From Pseudocolwellia agarivorans (GTDB lineage Bacteria; Pseudomonadota; Gammaproteobacteria; Enterobacterales; Alteromonadaceae), in assembly GCF_002000085.1 (NCBI RefSeq), contig NZ_MUZU01000005.1, positions 186,001-250,000 of the forward strand: a DNA stretch of 64,000 bases, in the 5' to 3' direction. A model generated the notes under the pieces. The model saw only the letters and a list, made by a program, of their open reading frames with translations. It was not told the DNA's origin and did no database searches. Position numbers and translations under genes: made by a program. This document shows positions 26,766 to 35,724 of the stretch, piece by piece (position 1 is the stretch's first letter; the number at the start of each line of letters is the position of its first letter).

Positions 26766-27578
26766 TTAACCTCCAAATAAGCGGCGCAGTAAGCTTTTCT
26801 TTTCTTCTTCTATAAAACGAAATTCAACTTTTTCACCAATTAAACGATCTACAGCGTCTCCGTATGCAAGGCCAGCATCACTTTCAGTATCTAGAATAAC
26901 AGGAGAGCCGGAGTTAGATGCTTTTAATACAGCAGGTGACTCAGGAATAACGCCAAGTAACGGAATCGCTAAAATGTCTAATACATCTTCTACACTCAGC
27001 ATGTCGCCACGTGTTACACGCTCTGGGTTGTAGCGTGTTAACAATAGATGTTCTTTAACGGGCTCTTTGCCCTGTTCAGCACGTTGTGATTTGCTTGCTA
27101 ACATACCTAAAATACGGTCTGAATCTCGTACTGATGATACTTCAGGGTTTGTTGTTACTATGGCTTCATCAGCGAAATAAAGTGCCATAATTGCACCTGT
27201 TTCAATACCTGCCGGTGAGTCACATACAATATATTCAAAGCCTGCTTCAGCAAGATCATCTAATACTTTTTGAACGCCTTCTTTATTCAACGCGTCTTTG
27301 TCACGTGTTTGTGACGCGGGTAGTATTGATAGATTTGGCGTGCGTTTGTCTTTAATTAAGGCTTGATTAAGTGTTGCTTCACCTTTAATAACGTTAACAA
27401 AGTCATAAACTACTCTACGTTCGCAACCCATAATTAAATCTAAATTACGTAATCCAATATCAAAATCGATAATTACGGTTTTAAAGCCTTTTATAGCTAG
27501 ACCTGTGCCAATTGCAGCACTAGAAGTTGTTTTACCAACTCCGCCTTTACCTGAGGTCACAACGATAACCTTAGCCAT
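26766..27578 (-). CDS. minD: Septum site-determining ATPase MinD
   Basis: A 270-residue ParA/MinD ATPase (270 in E. coli). Deviant Walker A 'GKGGVGKTT' near residue 10, '[22 protein letters not shown]', '[12 protein letters not shown]' and the C-terminal amphipathic membrane-targeting helix '[13 protein letters not shown]'. It binds membrane as an ATP dimer and recruits MinC or MinE. Middle gene of minCDE. Confidence 0.98.
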   Translation of the reverse strand: MAKVIVVTSGKGGVGKTTSSAAIGTGLAIKGFKTVIIDFDIGLRNLDLIMGCERRVVYDFVNVIKGEATLNQALIKDKRTPNLSILPASQTRDKDALNKEGVQKVLDDLAEAGFEYIVCDSPAGIETGAIMALYFADEAIVTTNPEVSSVRDSDRILGMLASKSQRAEQGKEPVKEHLLLTRYNPERVTRGDMLSVEDVLDILAIPLLGVIPESPAVLKASNSGSPVILDTESDAGLAYGDAVDRLIGEKVEFRFIEEEKKSLLRRLFGG

Positions 27579-27599
27579 GATTTTTCCTTTCTTAGTTTT

Positions 27600-28313
27600 C
27601 TAATTTAATGGGTTAAATACAATTTTTTGATCTTCAACTTGAATGCACTGTGGTAAATTTGCATGCTCGGTTAGTTGCTCACTTAGCATGTAAACACCGG
27701 CAATAGACACTAGTTCAGCTTGCAAGTTTTGACAGAATATTTTACTTTCGTGTTGTCCGCTTGCACCTGCAATAGCCCTACCACGAATAGTACCGTATAC
27801 ATGAATGTTGCCATCAGCGATGACTTCAGCCCCATTACCCACAGAACCCATAATGATGAGATCGGTATTTTTAGCGTAAATTTGCTGACCAGAACGAATT
27901 TGGCCTTTAATAATTTTTGTTGGAGTATTTTCAATAACCGTTGTTTCAACCGGAGTTTGTGCTTCTGGCTGTGGTTTTTGAATTTCTGTTCGTTTATTTT
28001 GTTGCGCTGAACCTTTGTTAACTATGGCTAAGCCAGCATCTTGTGCTGCTGTTTTTTGCTCAGGAGATGTATGACCGCATATGCCAACAAGTACAAAGTT
28101 ATTATTTTCAATAATTTGTTTGAGGGCCGTAAAATCAAAGAACGTTTCAATTTCACTAATATCAGCCACAACGGGAGCACATTTGAAAAATTGAGGTGCT
28201 TGCGCAATTTTATTTTTTAATTGGGAATCTAATAACGTTAAATCGTTTTTTTCGATGCGTATAACGGAAAGGGTAAAGTTAGTTCCCTTGAATTCTATTT
28301 CCTGTTCAGGCAT
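27600..28313 (-). CDS. minC: Septum site-determining protein MinC
   Basis: A 237-residue FtsZ inhibitor (231 in E. coli). The N-terminal FtsZ-binding domain (1-105) is joined through a Pro/Gln/Thr-rich linker to the C-terminal beta-helix domain with 'IRSGQQIYAKNTDLIIMGSVGNGAEVIADGNIHVYGTIRGRAIAG' (shown here in part as its conserved segments RSGQQIYA, GAEVIADGNIHVYG). The beta helix dimerises and binds MinD. AAAGGA lies upstream of the ATG at a long spacing. First gene of the operon. Confidence 0.96.
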   Translation of the reverse strand: MPEQEIEFKGTNFTLSVIRIEKNDLTLLDSQLKNKIAQAPQFFKCAPVVADISEIETFFDFTALKQIIENNNFVLVGICGHTSPEQKTAAQDAGLAIVNKGSAQQNKRTEIQKPQPEAQTPVETTVIENTPTKIIKGQIRSGQQIYAKNTDLIIMGSVGNGAEVIADGNIHVYGTIRGRAIAGASGQHESKIFCQNLQAELVSIAGVYMLSEQLTEHANLPQCIQVEDQKIVFNPLN

Positions 28314-28523
28314 GAACAGCGGTTTCCTTTTATATTTTATTTTCTAATGATGAAAACTAGGTTAAAAACAGTGCCTGATAGCATATTAGTATCAGAGACT
28401 ATGCACAAGTAGAATAACACTTACAAGTAAATAAAAGTGTAAAATAACATCGTTTTGCTCTCTTTTTATACAGCTAAATAAATAGAGTAAGCTTTATTCT
28501 GTAAAGCAGGAAAGTTATGGGAG

Positions 28524-28547
28524 AAAGGGAGTAGATACTCCCTTTTT
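28524..28547. terminator. Hairpin after the DPP4-like gene
   Basis: AAAGGGAGT / ACTCCCTTT stem with a tight loop (AGAT), 15 bp past the minus-strand stop at 28562. The T-run is better on the plus strand, so terminator strength for the peptidase gene is uncertain. Confidence 0.55.
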
Positions 28548-28561
28548 ATTGATGACCGGTT

Positions 28562-30844
28562 TTATTTTACGGTTGAACTAAAGTTAAACTCTTTAGGAGG
28601 CACTGCTCCCATTAAATGTGTAACAAAATAATCCCAACGCTTACGTACCATGTAAGGTTCTCGGGCAAAACCATGACCTCTATTGGGTAACATTAACATG
28701 TCAAAATCTTTGTTAGCTTCTATGAGTGCATCAACCACCATTAATGTGTTGTATGGTGTTACGTTGGTATCCAATGTTCCGTGTACAAGTAGGAGTTTAC
28801 CTTTAAGTTTGTCGGCAAAAAGTTGATTTGCTTGGCTGTCATAATTCGTGGTTTTGTTTTCGTTGTTAACCAATAAACCGTGGTATTTTTCACCCCACTC
28901 ATCAGCATAGTTACGGTTGTCGTGATTACCAGCTTCTGAAACGGCAACTTTATAAAAATCAGGGTAACTGAACATGGCTTTTGTTGATGCAAAACCACCG
29001 CCTGAATGTCCCCAAATTCCAACACGATCAATATCTATCCATGAGTGCTTTTTAGCGAGTTGTTTAATTGCTGCTACTTGATCCGGTAAACCACTGTCGC
29101 CCATGTTGGCATAATAAAATTCATGAAAACTTTTTGAACGTCCAGGTGTTCCTAAAGCGTCAATTTCTACTACGATAAAGCCTAGTTCAGCTAAAGCTTG
29201 ATTGTCGCCTCTAGCGGTCCTGAAATGGCGACCACGTATACTTCCTACTTGTGGACCAGGGTAAATATAGTTAACAACAGGATAGCTTTTGTTTTTATCA
29301 AAATGACTTGGTCTGTAGAGTAAACCGTAAATATCGTGCTCGTTGTTGCGATCTTTAACAATAAATGGTGTTGGTGGAGCCCATCCTGTTGCGGTCAGTT
29401 GGCTAATATCCATAGTCTCTAGTGTAAACTTTTCATTTGATTGTGTTTCACGTATAACACTGACTTCTGCTTGTTCTGGGGTCGAAAAGCGATCTAAAAA
29501 GTAGGTGTTATCTTCATTCATGCTGACACGATGATGTTTTTTCTCAGGAGTTAATAAAGTAAGGTTTTTACCATTTTTGTTTATGCTATAAAGGTAGTTA
29601 AAATAAGGATCTCCACCTTCACGACCTGCGCCAGTAAAATATAATGTATCTGTTTTTTCATCTACGCTGAGCAATTCAAGAACGGTCCAGTCACCTCGGG
29701 TTATTTGGTTTTTAATTTTGCCTGTTTTGCTATCAATTAGATAAAAATGTCCCCAATTACTACGCTGAGAAAACCAAATAAATTCATTGGTTTTATCAAG
29801 GTATTTCCAACTGATGGCACTAACGCCTGATTCAAAAAAGCTGTCTTCTGTTTCTGAATATACGGTTTTGACTCGTCCATTTTCAGCATTGGCAATTTTT
29901 AATGTAGCGGTTTTATGATCTCGGCTTGAAGAAATAAAGGCGAAGTTTTTGCTGTTATGTGCCCAATCTATGTCAAGAAACTCACCATTATTGCCTGCCA
30001 CGTGATCGGTAATTGATGAGCGATGTGGATCTGCAGGCATATCTAACGGAATAATTTTTTGCTTTTGCACATCAATAACAACACGATGTATAGCAAATAT
30101 ATGTTCGTCGCCGGGTAAAGGGTATTTCCACTGGTCTATTGTTGGGTGCCCAACGTTTGTTGATACTAGCGCCATATCGCCAACATTGCGGCTGTCATGC
30201 TTAAAGGTAGCTAATTTGGTTGAGTCAGGCGACCATTTAACTACTGGTGTATCTTTACGTATCCAGCCAGCGTTATTTGTAGCATATCCAAAATCTTTAA
30301 TACCGTCTTTAGTTAATTGTACTTCTTTATTCGTTTTTAAATTTCGCGACCATAGATTGTAATCGCGTATAAAAACAGCCAATTTACCGTCTGGAGAAAT
30401 CATTTCGTTTGATTTTTTTGCATCAGTATCAGATGCACATAAGTAATTTGTTAAATCACAAAGATAGTGTTTATCTTTTATTTTAACGACTATTTTATTG
30501 TTAAGGCTTACTGTAAATGTATTAAATGGTAGATTGTAAGCATTTACTTCGGCGTCAGTAATAACTGCTAACGCTTTTGATAATTTTTGATGATCAAAAG
30601 CTAATGCTTTTTGTTGAGTAATAGGATTAACTTCAAAAAATTGTTCACCTTGCTGAGTACGTGATTTATAGAATAAACGGTTGTTTTGCCAGAAAGGACT
30701 TTCTACTGTCCCAGTAACGAGCTTATCTGTATATTTTGATAGTTGTTTTTCAGCTTTTTGATAATCAGAGGTGCTTAGTTGTGCTGCTAATAGTGATGTT
30801 GAGGGGAGACACATAAGTAATAGTACAGTTATTTTTTTTAACAT
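28562..30844 (-). CDS. S9B family dipeptidyl peptidase IV-like serine protease, exported
   Basis: With the ATG at 30844 (AAGG upstream) the 760-residue protein begins with a signal peptide, 'KKITVLLLMCLPSTSLLAAQ'; the frame runs 24 codons further up but those residues fit no signal peptide. The N-terminal part is a DPP4 beta-propeller domain ('GWIRKDTPVVKWSPDSTKLA', 'HRVVIDVQKQK'), the C-terminal part an alpha/beta hydrolase with nucleophile S614 in 'GHSGGGF', Asp in 'HGTLDTNVTP' and His in 'NRGHGF'. Such enzymes cut Xaa-Pro or Xaa-Ala dipeptides off oligopeptides in the periplasm and suit a protein-degrading marine heterotroph. Monocistronic. Confidence 0.9.
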   Translation of the reverse strand: MLKKITVLLLMCLPSTSLLAAQLSTSDYQKAEKQLSKYTDKLVTGTVESPFWQNNRLFYKSRTQQGEQFFEVNPITQQKALAFDHQKLSKALAVITDAEVNAYNLPFNTFTVSLNNKIVVKIKDKHYLCDLTNYLCASDTDAKKSNEMISPDGKLAVFIRDYNLWSRNLKTNKEVQLTKDGIKDFGYATNNAGWIRKDTPVVKWSPDSTKLATFKHDSRNVGDMALVSTNVGHPTIDQWKYPLPGDEHIFAIHRVVIDVQKQKIIPLDMPADPHRSSITDHVAGNNGEFLDIDWAHNSKNFAFISSSRDHKTATLKIANAENGRVKTVYSETEDSFFESGVSAISWKYLDKTNEFIWFSQRSNWGHFYLIDSKTGKIKNQITRGDWTVLELLSVDEKTDTLYFTGAGREGGDPYFNYLYSINKNGKNLTLLTPEKKHHRVSMNEDNTYFLDRFSTPEQAEVSVIRETQSNEKFTLETMDISQLTATGWAPPTPFIVKDRNNEHDIYGLLYRPSHFDKNKSYPVVNYIYPGPQVGSIRGRHFRTARGDNQALAELGFIVVEIDALGTPGRSKSFHEFYYANMGDSGLPDQVAAIKQLAKKHSWIDIDRVGIWGHSGGGFASTKAMFSYPDFYKVAVSEAGNHDNRNYADEWGEKYHGLLVNNENKTTNYDSQANQLFADKLKGKLLLVHGTLDTNVTPYNTLMVVDALIEANKDFDMLMLPNRGHGFAREPYMVRKRWDYFVTHLMGAVPPKEFNFSSTVK

Positions 30845-31065
30845 AGTTATAGCCTTATATTTGAGACATATGAAGCTCAATATTTTTCCCCATAAGCTAG
30901 CATAATCCATGCACATTATAAGAGAAAATCTGTTAGTGGCGATTTATTTACGATAAATGGCGTATTTTTTAAAAGGGAGTTTGGATGAATTTTTGTATTT
31001 AAAAAAACATTAACAATTGATTGATATTTAAGCTAGACTGCATTTCACATTAACAAGGAGGTGAT

Positions 31066-31425
31066 ATGATAGAAATACATCATAAAAATAATACGCTTAT
31101 TACCCAAGTACACGGAACGTTTACCAAAGAACATTTTAACAACGCGTTTATTCCAATATTTGAATCGATGTTAAAAGAATTTCCTGAAGTAAATATTGTT
31201 TTAAAATTAAATAATGAGTTAACCGGATGGACGTTGCTGACATTATTGAAACAATTTAAGCAATACATTGCTCCATATAATGGCATCAACCGCTTAGCGA
31301 TTGTAAGCGATAGCCGTTTGTTAAAATGGAAATTTAGTTTATTTCAGCTGCGTTCTTGCGTTTCTACCGAGCGCTTTCTCAATAAAGACATTGAAAAAGC
31401 GAAGGCTTGGTTAGCTATTGGTTAA
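31066..31425 (+). CDS. SpoIIAA-like / STAS-SEC14 domain protein
   Basis: A 119-residue single-domain protein of the SpoIIAA-like (PF11964) type: 'IEIHHKNNTLITQVHGTFTKEHF', then a central strand 'NIVLKLNNELTGWT', 'LAIVSDSRLLKWKFSLF' and a C-terminal helix ending 'IEKAKAWLA', the usual end of the family. Such proteins may bind lipid or act as anti-anti-sigma-like adaptors; role unknown. The SD (AAGGAGGTGAT directly before ATG) is a near-perfect match to the 16S end, the best in this window. Its stop region overlaps the convergent DUF938 gene by 11 bp. Confidence 0.82.
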   Translation: MIEIHHKNNTLITQVHGTFTKEHFNNAFIPIFESMLKEFPEVNIVLKLNNELTGWTLLTLLKQFKQYIAPYNGINRLAIVSDSRLLKWKFSLFQLRSCVSTERFLNKDIEKAKAWLAIG

Positions 31426-32008
31426 TAAATTCTAATAAGCGATTATTTGCTGGCATTTCGTGATCTTTAACGAGTGTCAGCCCTGCCTTTTCCGCTAATG
31501 TTAAAACCGCCTCAAAATCGCGTATTCCACTTAATTCATGTTGTTGTTTTAACCATAACTCAAAGTTAGCATTACTTTCGCTGGTAAATTTACCTTGGTA
31601 GTTAAATGGACCATAAATACAAAGCTTACCTTTAGGGAGTAGGTGTTTTTTTACTCCTTCAAAAAAAGCGATTACCAGTTCCCAACTGACTATATGCAGT
31701 GTATTAGCGGTATATATTGCTGATGTATGTTCTATGGGCCACGGCTTTGATAAGTCGAGTGCTAAAGGTGGCTGTAAATTACTTGAAGGGTATTCGGCTA
31801 TCCATTGATTTATGCCGCTATGATTTACCGCTAGATCACTTGTTTGCCAATTTACATGAGCAAGTTGTTTGGCAAAATATACAGCATGTTGCCCAGTGCC
31901 TGAGCCAATTTCTAACACTGAATCAGCGGTGGAAAATGCTTGCTGTAAAATAGGTAGAATATGGACTTTGTTGTTTTCAGATGCTTGTGAAAAAGGTTTA
32001 TTGATCAT
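31415..32008 (-). CDS. DUF938 SAM-methyltransferase-like protein
   Basis: A 197-residue protein starting at ATG 32008 (AGGAT eight bases upstream), inside the last codons of the upstream gene (11 bp overlap). The frame extends 14 codons further, but MINKPFSQASENNKVHILPIL is the DUF938 N-terminus. The SAM motif I is 'VLEIGSGTGQHAVYFAKQL'; 'TANTLHIVSW' and 'YGPFNYQGKFTSESNA' are family-specific. Class I methyltransferase fold, substrate unknown. Translationally coupled to the COG3146 acyltransferase gene. Confidence 0.88.
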   Translation of the reverse strand: MINKPFSQASENNKVHILPILQQAFSTADSVLEIGSGTGQHAVYFAKQLAHVNWQTSDLAVNHSGINQWIAEYPSSNLQPPLALDLSKPWPIEHTSAIYTANTLHIVSWELVIAFFEGVKKHLLPKGKLCIYGPFNYQGKFTSESNANFELWLKQQHELSGIRDFEAVLTLAEKAGLTLVKDHEMPANNRLLEFINQ

Positions 32009-33128
32009 TGCCAGTATCCTGATTGTTTTTGAAAGGTAACGATAAAGCACATTGCTGCGCGTAATTTATCATATGAGCTTGTTCACGTTTGCAAAAATCT
32101 TTAATGGCGGGCTGAAACCCTGAATGTTTGATCCAATGGTATGAATACGTCATAACGGGTTCAAAACCTCGTTGGATTTTGTGTTCGCCTTGTGTGCCAG
32201 GATTAAAGCTTTGTAAATTATGTTGAATGCAAAACTCTATACCTTGGTAATAACACAATTCAAAATGTAAATTAGAAAACGATTCTGTAGCTCCCCAATA
32301 GCGGCCATATAAATGACTTTCGTCATAAAAAAACAATGCACAAGCAACGTCTGTATCATTATGACTTGCAATAAAAAGTACGATATTTGCGGGTAATGTT
32401 TTAAATATACGCTCGAAAAATTCATAACTTAAATGCGGTGTATGTTGTCGTTTTAAATAGGTGAGTTGGTAGGTTAAATAAAAAAAGTCGAGTTCTTGTT
32501 TAGTTATTTGATCACCTGTTACCTGCCGTATACTAATGTTTTGCTTTTTTATTGATTCACGCTCTTTACGTGTGTTCTTTCTTTTACGTGCAGTGAAAGT
32601 TGAAAGATATTCATCAAACGACTTATAGTTTTTATTAAACCAATGAAACTGAACGGTATTACGTTCATATACATCGCTTGGGATATTCTCTATTTTAGGG
32701 CAAAAAAGTAAGTGCCAACTCGCAATGTTGTGTTCGCTACAGTAGTCGCTTAAGGGCTGTAAAATATCGCGATGCGTAAGGATTTGCGATATTAATTTAT
32801 CAGAGCTTACGGGCGTAAATGGAATGGTACTGACTAACTTAGGGTAATATTCTAAGTCGTGCTCTTCATAAGCTCTCGCCCAATCCCAATCAAATACATA
32901 TTCTCCCCAAGAATGCGTTTTAAGGTACAAAGGTAAAACCGCTTTTACTTTGTCATCTTGGTGAATGGTTAAATGATGAGGTTGCCAGCCACGTGCTAAA
33001 CTTGCTGATTTGCTTGCTTCTAATGCTTCAAAAAAATGATACGACAAAAAAGGATTATTCGACGTATTTAATGCGCCCCATGCTTGTTGAGGTATGTTTG
33101 AAAAAGAGCGTTTGAATTCAGCAATCAT
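31998..33128 (-). CDS. COG3146 / FemAB-like N-acyltransferase
   Basis: A 376-residue protein of the PF04339 type: 'NPFLSYHFFEALEASKSAS', 'GWQPHHLTIHQDDKVKAVLPLYLKTHSWGEYVFDWDWARAY' (segment shown by its key pieces VLPLYLKTHSWGEYVFDW), 'ARKRKNTRKERESI' and the C-terminal 'GRYWGATESFSNLHFELCYYQGIEF' with 'FNPGTQGEHKIQRGF'. It has a double GNAT fold related to FemX/FemAB; real substrate unknown. No clear SD. First of a two-gene unit with the DUF938 gene, 77 bp downstream of tex. Confidence 0.88.
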   Translation of the reverse strand: MIAEFKRSFSNIPQQAWGALNTSNNPFLSYHFFEALEASKSASLARGWQPHHLTIHQDDKVKAVLPLYLKTHSWGEYVFDWDWARAYEEHDLEYYPKLVSTIPFTPVSSDKLISQILTHRDILQPLSDYCSEHNIASWHLLFCPKIENIPSDVYERNTVQFHWFNKNYKSFDEYLSTFTARKRKNTRKERESIKKQNISIRQVTGDQITKQELDFFYLTYQLTYLKRQHTPHLSYEFFERIFKTLPANIVLFIASHNDTDVACALFFYDESHLYGRYWGATESFSNLHFELCYYQGIEFCIQHNLQSFNPGTQGEHKIQRGFEPVMTYSYHWIKHSGFQPAIKDFCKREQAHMINYAQQCALSLPFKNNQDTGNDQ

Positions 33129-33171
33129 AAGGTCTTATAGCAAGTATTATAACGTTGATAACATATTGTGC

Positions 33172-33226
33172 TTTGCTAAGTTAAAGAAATATATAGCGGC
33201 GCTTTTTATTTCTTTAACTTAGCAAA
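33172..33226 (-). promoter_or_regulatory. Perfect 20-bp inverted repeat across the tex stop codon
   Basis: TTTGCTAAGTTAAAGAAATA at 33172-33191 is the exact reverse complement of 33207-33226, with a 15-base loop containing the GCGCCGC core; past a one-base bulge two more pairs form. The repeat at 33207-33226 is the last codons of tex (FAKLKK), and the stop (33206-33208) sits at the hairpin base of the loop. No T-run follows on the minus strand. Confidence 0.85.
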
Positions 33227-35554
33227 AGCATCAGCAAAAGCATTACCCATTACTGCGTTATTGGCTTCTTTAGGCTTATGCGTTCGTTGTTCTTTTTTCG
33301 CGTAGTTTGGTTTATTGTTTCTGTGTTCGGCTTTATGTTCAGGTTTGCGGTCAGCTTGCTTTTTAGAGGCTTGAGATTGCTCTATAGTATCGTCTAAGCG
33401 CATAGTTAAGCTGATACGTTTACGCTGTGGATCCACTTCTGTTACTTTAACTTTTACAATGTCGCCAGCTTTTACCACTTCACGTGGATCGCTCACAAAC
33501 TTATTGGTTAAAGACGATATATGTACTAAGCCGTCTTGATGGACACCTAAATCAACAAAAGCTCCAAAATTAGCAACGTTTGATATAACACCTTCTAAAA
33601 TCATACCTACTTCAAGATCGTTAATAGTGTTAACGCCTTCTTTAAAGGTTGCGGTTTTAAATTCAGGTCTTGGATCTCGTCCGGGTTTTTCAAGCTCTTT
33701 AATAATATCTTTAACAGTAACTTCACCAAATTCATCTGTAACAACTTCGGCAATATTTACGTTACTTAATTGCTCACTATTGGTTAAAAGATCGCTTACG
33801 CTCGCGTTTAGTTGTGCGATTATTTTTTCTACTACGGGGTAAGTTTCAGGATGAACACCTGATTGATCAAGGGGGTTGTTACCATTTGCAATACGGAGAA
33901 AACCTGCGGCTTGTTCGAAGGCTTTAGGACCTAAACGCGCTACTTTTTTTAATTCTTGTCGGTTGTTAAAACGGCCATGCTCGTCACGAAAATCGACTAC
34001 GTTGTGTGCCATAGTTTTTGTTAACCCTGATACTCGCGTAAGTAATGCAACTGAGGCACTATTTAAATCAACGCCAACCGAGTTCACACAATCTTCTATC
34101 ACTTCATCTAGGGTTTTACTTAATTGACTTTGGCTTACGTCATGTTGATATTGCCCAACACCTATGGCTTTTGGGTCAATTTTAACAAGCTCAGCAAGTG
34201 GGTCTTGTAAACGCCTTGCAATAGAAACTGCGCCACGTATTGAAACATCTAAATCTGGAAATTCTTTTGCTGCAAATTCAGACGCTGAATATACCGACGC
34301 ACCGGCTTCGCTCACAATGACTTTATTTGGTTTTAATTTATCTAAACTTGTGATCACTTCAGCCGCTAGCTTATCGCTTTCGCGAGATGCTGTACCGTTA
34401 CCTATCGCAATAAGTTCTACTTTATGTTGCTGACATAAGTTGGTTAGCGTTCTAACAGACTTGTCCCAGTGATTTTGCGGTGCATGAGGGAAAATAGTGG
34501 TGGTATGTAATAGCTTACCTGTAGCGTCTACTACCGCAATTTTACAACCCGTACGTAAGCCAGGATCAAGCCCTAAAGTTACTTTAGGTCCGGCTGGTGC
34601 AGCCATTAATAAATCACTTAAGTTAGTTGAAAATACTTTAATCGCTTCAACTTCAGCTTGCTCACGTAAGTTACCAATTAATTCAGTTTCTAAACTGACA
34701 CTTAATTTGGTTTTCCATGCATTGTGAACCACTTTGGTTAAAAACTCTGCACATGCTTGGCCTGTTAAGCGTAAATTAAAATGTTCGGTGATCAATTGTT
34801 CTGCACTTGAGTAGCTTGATGTTTCTTGCTGTGGGTCAACATTAATGGCTAATTTTAAAAAACCTTCAGCGCGACCACGTAGCATAGCTAACATTCGGTG
34901 AGAAGGTACTGATTTTAAGCGCTCTGAATGTTCGAAGTAATCTTTATATTTAGCGGCTTCTTGTGTTTTAGCTTTAACAACCTTACTGGTTAAGTGCGCT
35001 TGTTTTAATAAGTGATTACGTAATTTTTGTAGTAAGTTTGCGTCTTCAGCAAAGCGTTCTATTAAAATAGACATTGCACCGTCGAGCACTTCTTTTTCAT
35101 CACTAAAGCCAGCATCATTGTTAATAAAAGCGGTAGCTTCCGCTTCTGGTACTAAACGCCAATCGTTATAAAGTTTATTTGCGAGTGGTTCTATACCTGC
35201 TTCAATCGCTATTTGGCCTTTGGTACGGCGTTTAGGTCTAAAGGGTAAATATAAATCTTCAAGGCGGGTTTTGTTATCTGCTTGGTTTAAGGCATCAGAT
35301 AACGCGGGTGTTAATTTACCTTGTTCTTCAATGTTTTTCAGAATGACATTTCTACGGTCGTTTAAATCGCGGATATACGTTAAACGCTGATTAAGGTGAC
35401 GAAGATGATTGTCGTCTAGCCCCTGTGTCGCCTCTTTTCTGTAACGAGCAATAAAGGGAACTGTTGCTCCGTCGTCTAATAAAGTAATAGCAGCATTAAT
35501 TTGTACAGGAGAAACATTGAGCTCTTTAGCAATTTGCTCAGCAATAGATATCAT
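33206..35554 (-). CDS. tex: Tex family transcription accessory / RNA-binding protein
   Basis: A 782-residue Tex protein (E. coli YhgF 773). Order: N-terminal helical Tex_N ('[31 protein letters not shown]'-type start), '[15 protein letters not shown]', YqgF/RNase H-like domain ('[19 protein letters not shown]'), HhH domains ('[22 protein letters not shown]'), and a C-terminal S1 domain (about residues 645-720, '[22 protein letters not shown]'), then a basic tail. Tex binds nucleic acid and the elongation complex and supports transcription in stress. The transcript ends in a very long hairpin across the stop codon. The COG3146 gene follows. Confidence 0.96.
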   Translation of the reverse strand: MISIAEQIAKELNVSPVQINAAITLLDDGATVPFIARYRKEATQGLDDNHLRHLNQRLTYIRDLNDRRNVILKNIEEQGKLTPALSDALNQADNKTRLEDLYLPFRPKRRTKGQIAIEAGIEPLANKLYNDWRLVPEAEATAFINNDAGFSDEKEVLDGAMSILIERFAEDANLLQKLRNHLLKQAHLTSKVVKAKTQEAAKYKDYFEHSERLKSVPSHRMLAMLRGRAEGFLKLAINVDPQQETSSYSSAEQLITEHFNLRLTGQACAEFLTKVVHNAWKTKLSVSLETELIGNLREQAEVEAIKVFSTNLSDLLMAAPAGPKVTLGLDPGLRTGCKIAVVDATGKLLHTTTIFPHAPQNHWDKSVRTLTNLCQQHKVELIAIGNGTASRESDKLAAEVITSLDKLKPNKVIVSEAGASVYSASEFAAKEFPDLDVSIRGAVSIARRLQDPLAELVKIDPKAIGVGQYQHDVSQSQLSKTLDEVIEDCVNSVGVDLNSASVALLTRVSGLTKTMAHNVVDFRDEHGRFNNRQELKKVARLGPKAFEQAAGFLRIANGNNPLDQSGVHPETYPVVEKIIAQLNASVSDLLTNSEQLSNVNIAEVVTDEFGEVTVKDIIKELEKPGRDPRPEFKTATFKEGVNTINDLEVGMILEGVISNVANFGAFVDLGVHQDGLVHISSLTNKFVSDPREVVKAGDIVKVKVTEVDPQRKRISLTMRLDDTIEQSQASKKQADRKPEHKAEHRNNKPNYAKKEQRTHKPKEANNAVMGNAFADAFAKLKK

Positions 35555-35691
35555 TTAACTTAAATCCCAAGATGAAAAATTTTATGTTGGTGAGTTTGAA
35601 TAATAACGCGTGTTGTTAGGCAGTTGAAAGATCTATTTTGTATTTAAAGTGCTAATGAGTTCGGGAAGTGCTATTGCTATTTTGTTTTTAT

Positions 35692-35717
35692 AGCGCCACA
35701 AAGTAAATTGTGGCGCT
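35692..35717. terminator. GC-rich hairpin after the CsgG-type gene
   Basis: AGCGCCACAA / TTGTGGCGCT perfect 10-bp stem with loop AGTAAA, 8 bp past the minus-strand stop. On the minus strand an A-rich run follows, so it is not a classic intrinsic terminator; it may protect the 3' end or act with Rho. Confidence 0.55.
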
Positions 35718-35724
35718 GGATACA

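Noticed and set aside
33627-34727. Several reading frames of 70-90 codons on the plus strand inside tex
   Set aside because: They are antisense to a fully conserved gene, lack ribosome binding sites and follow its codon pattern.
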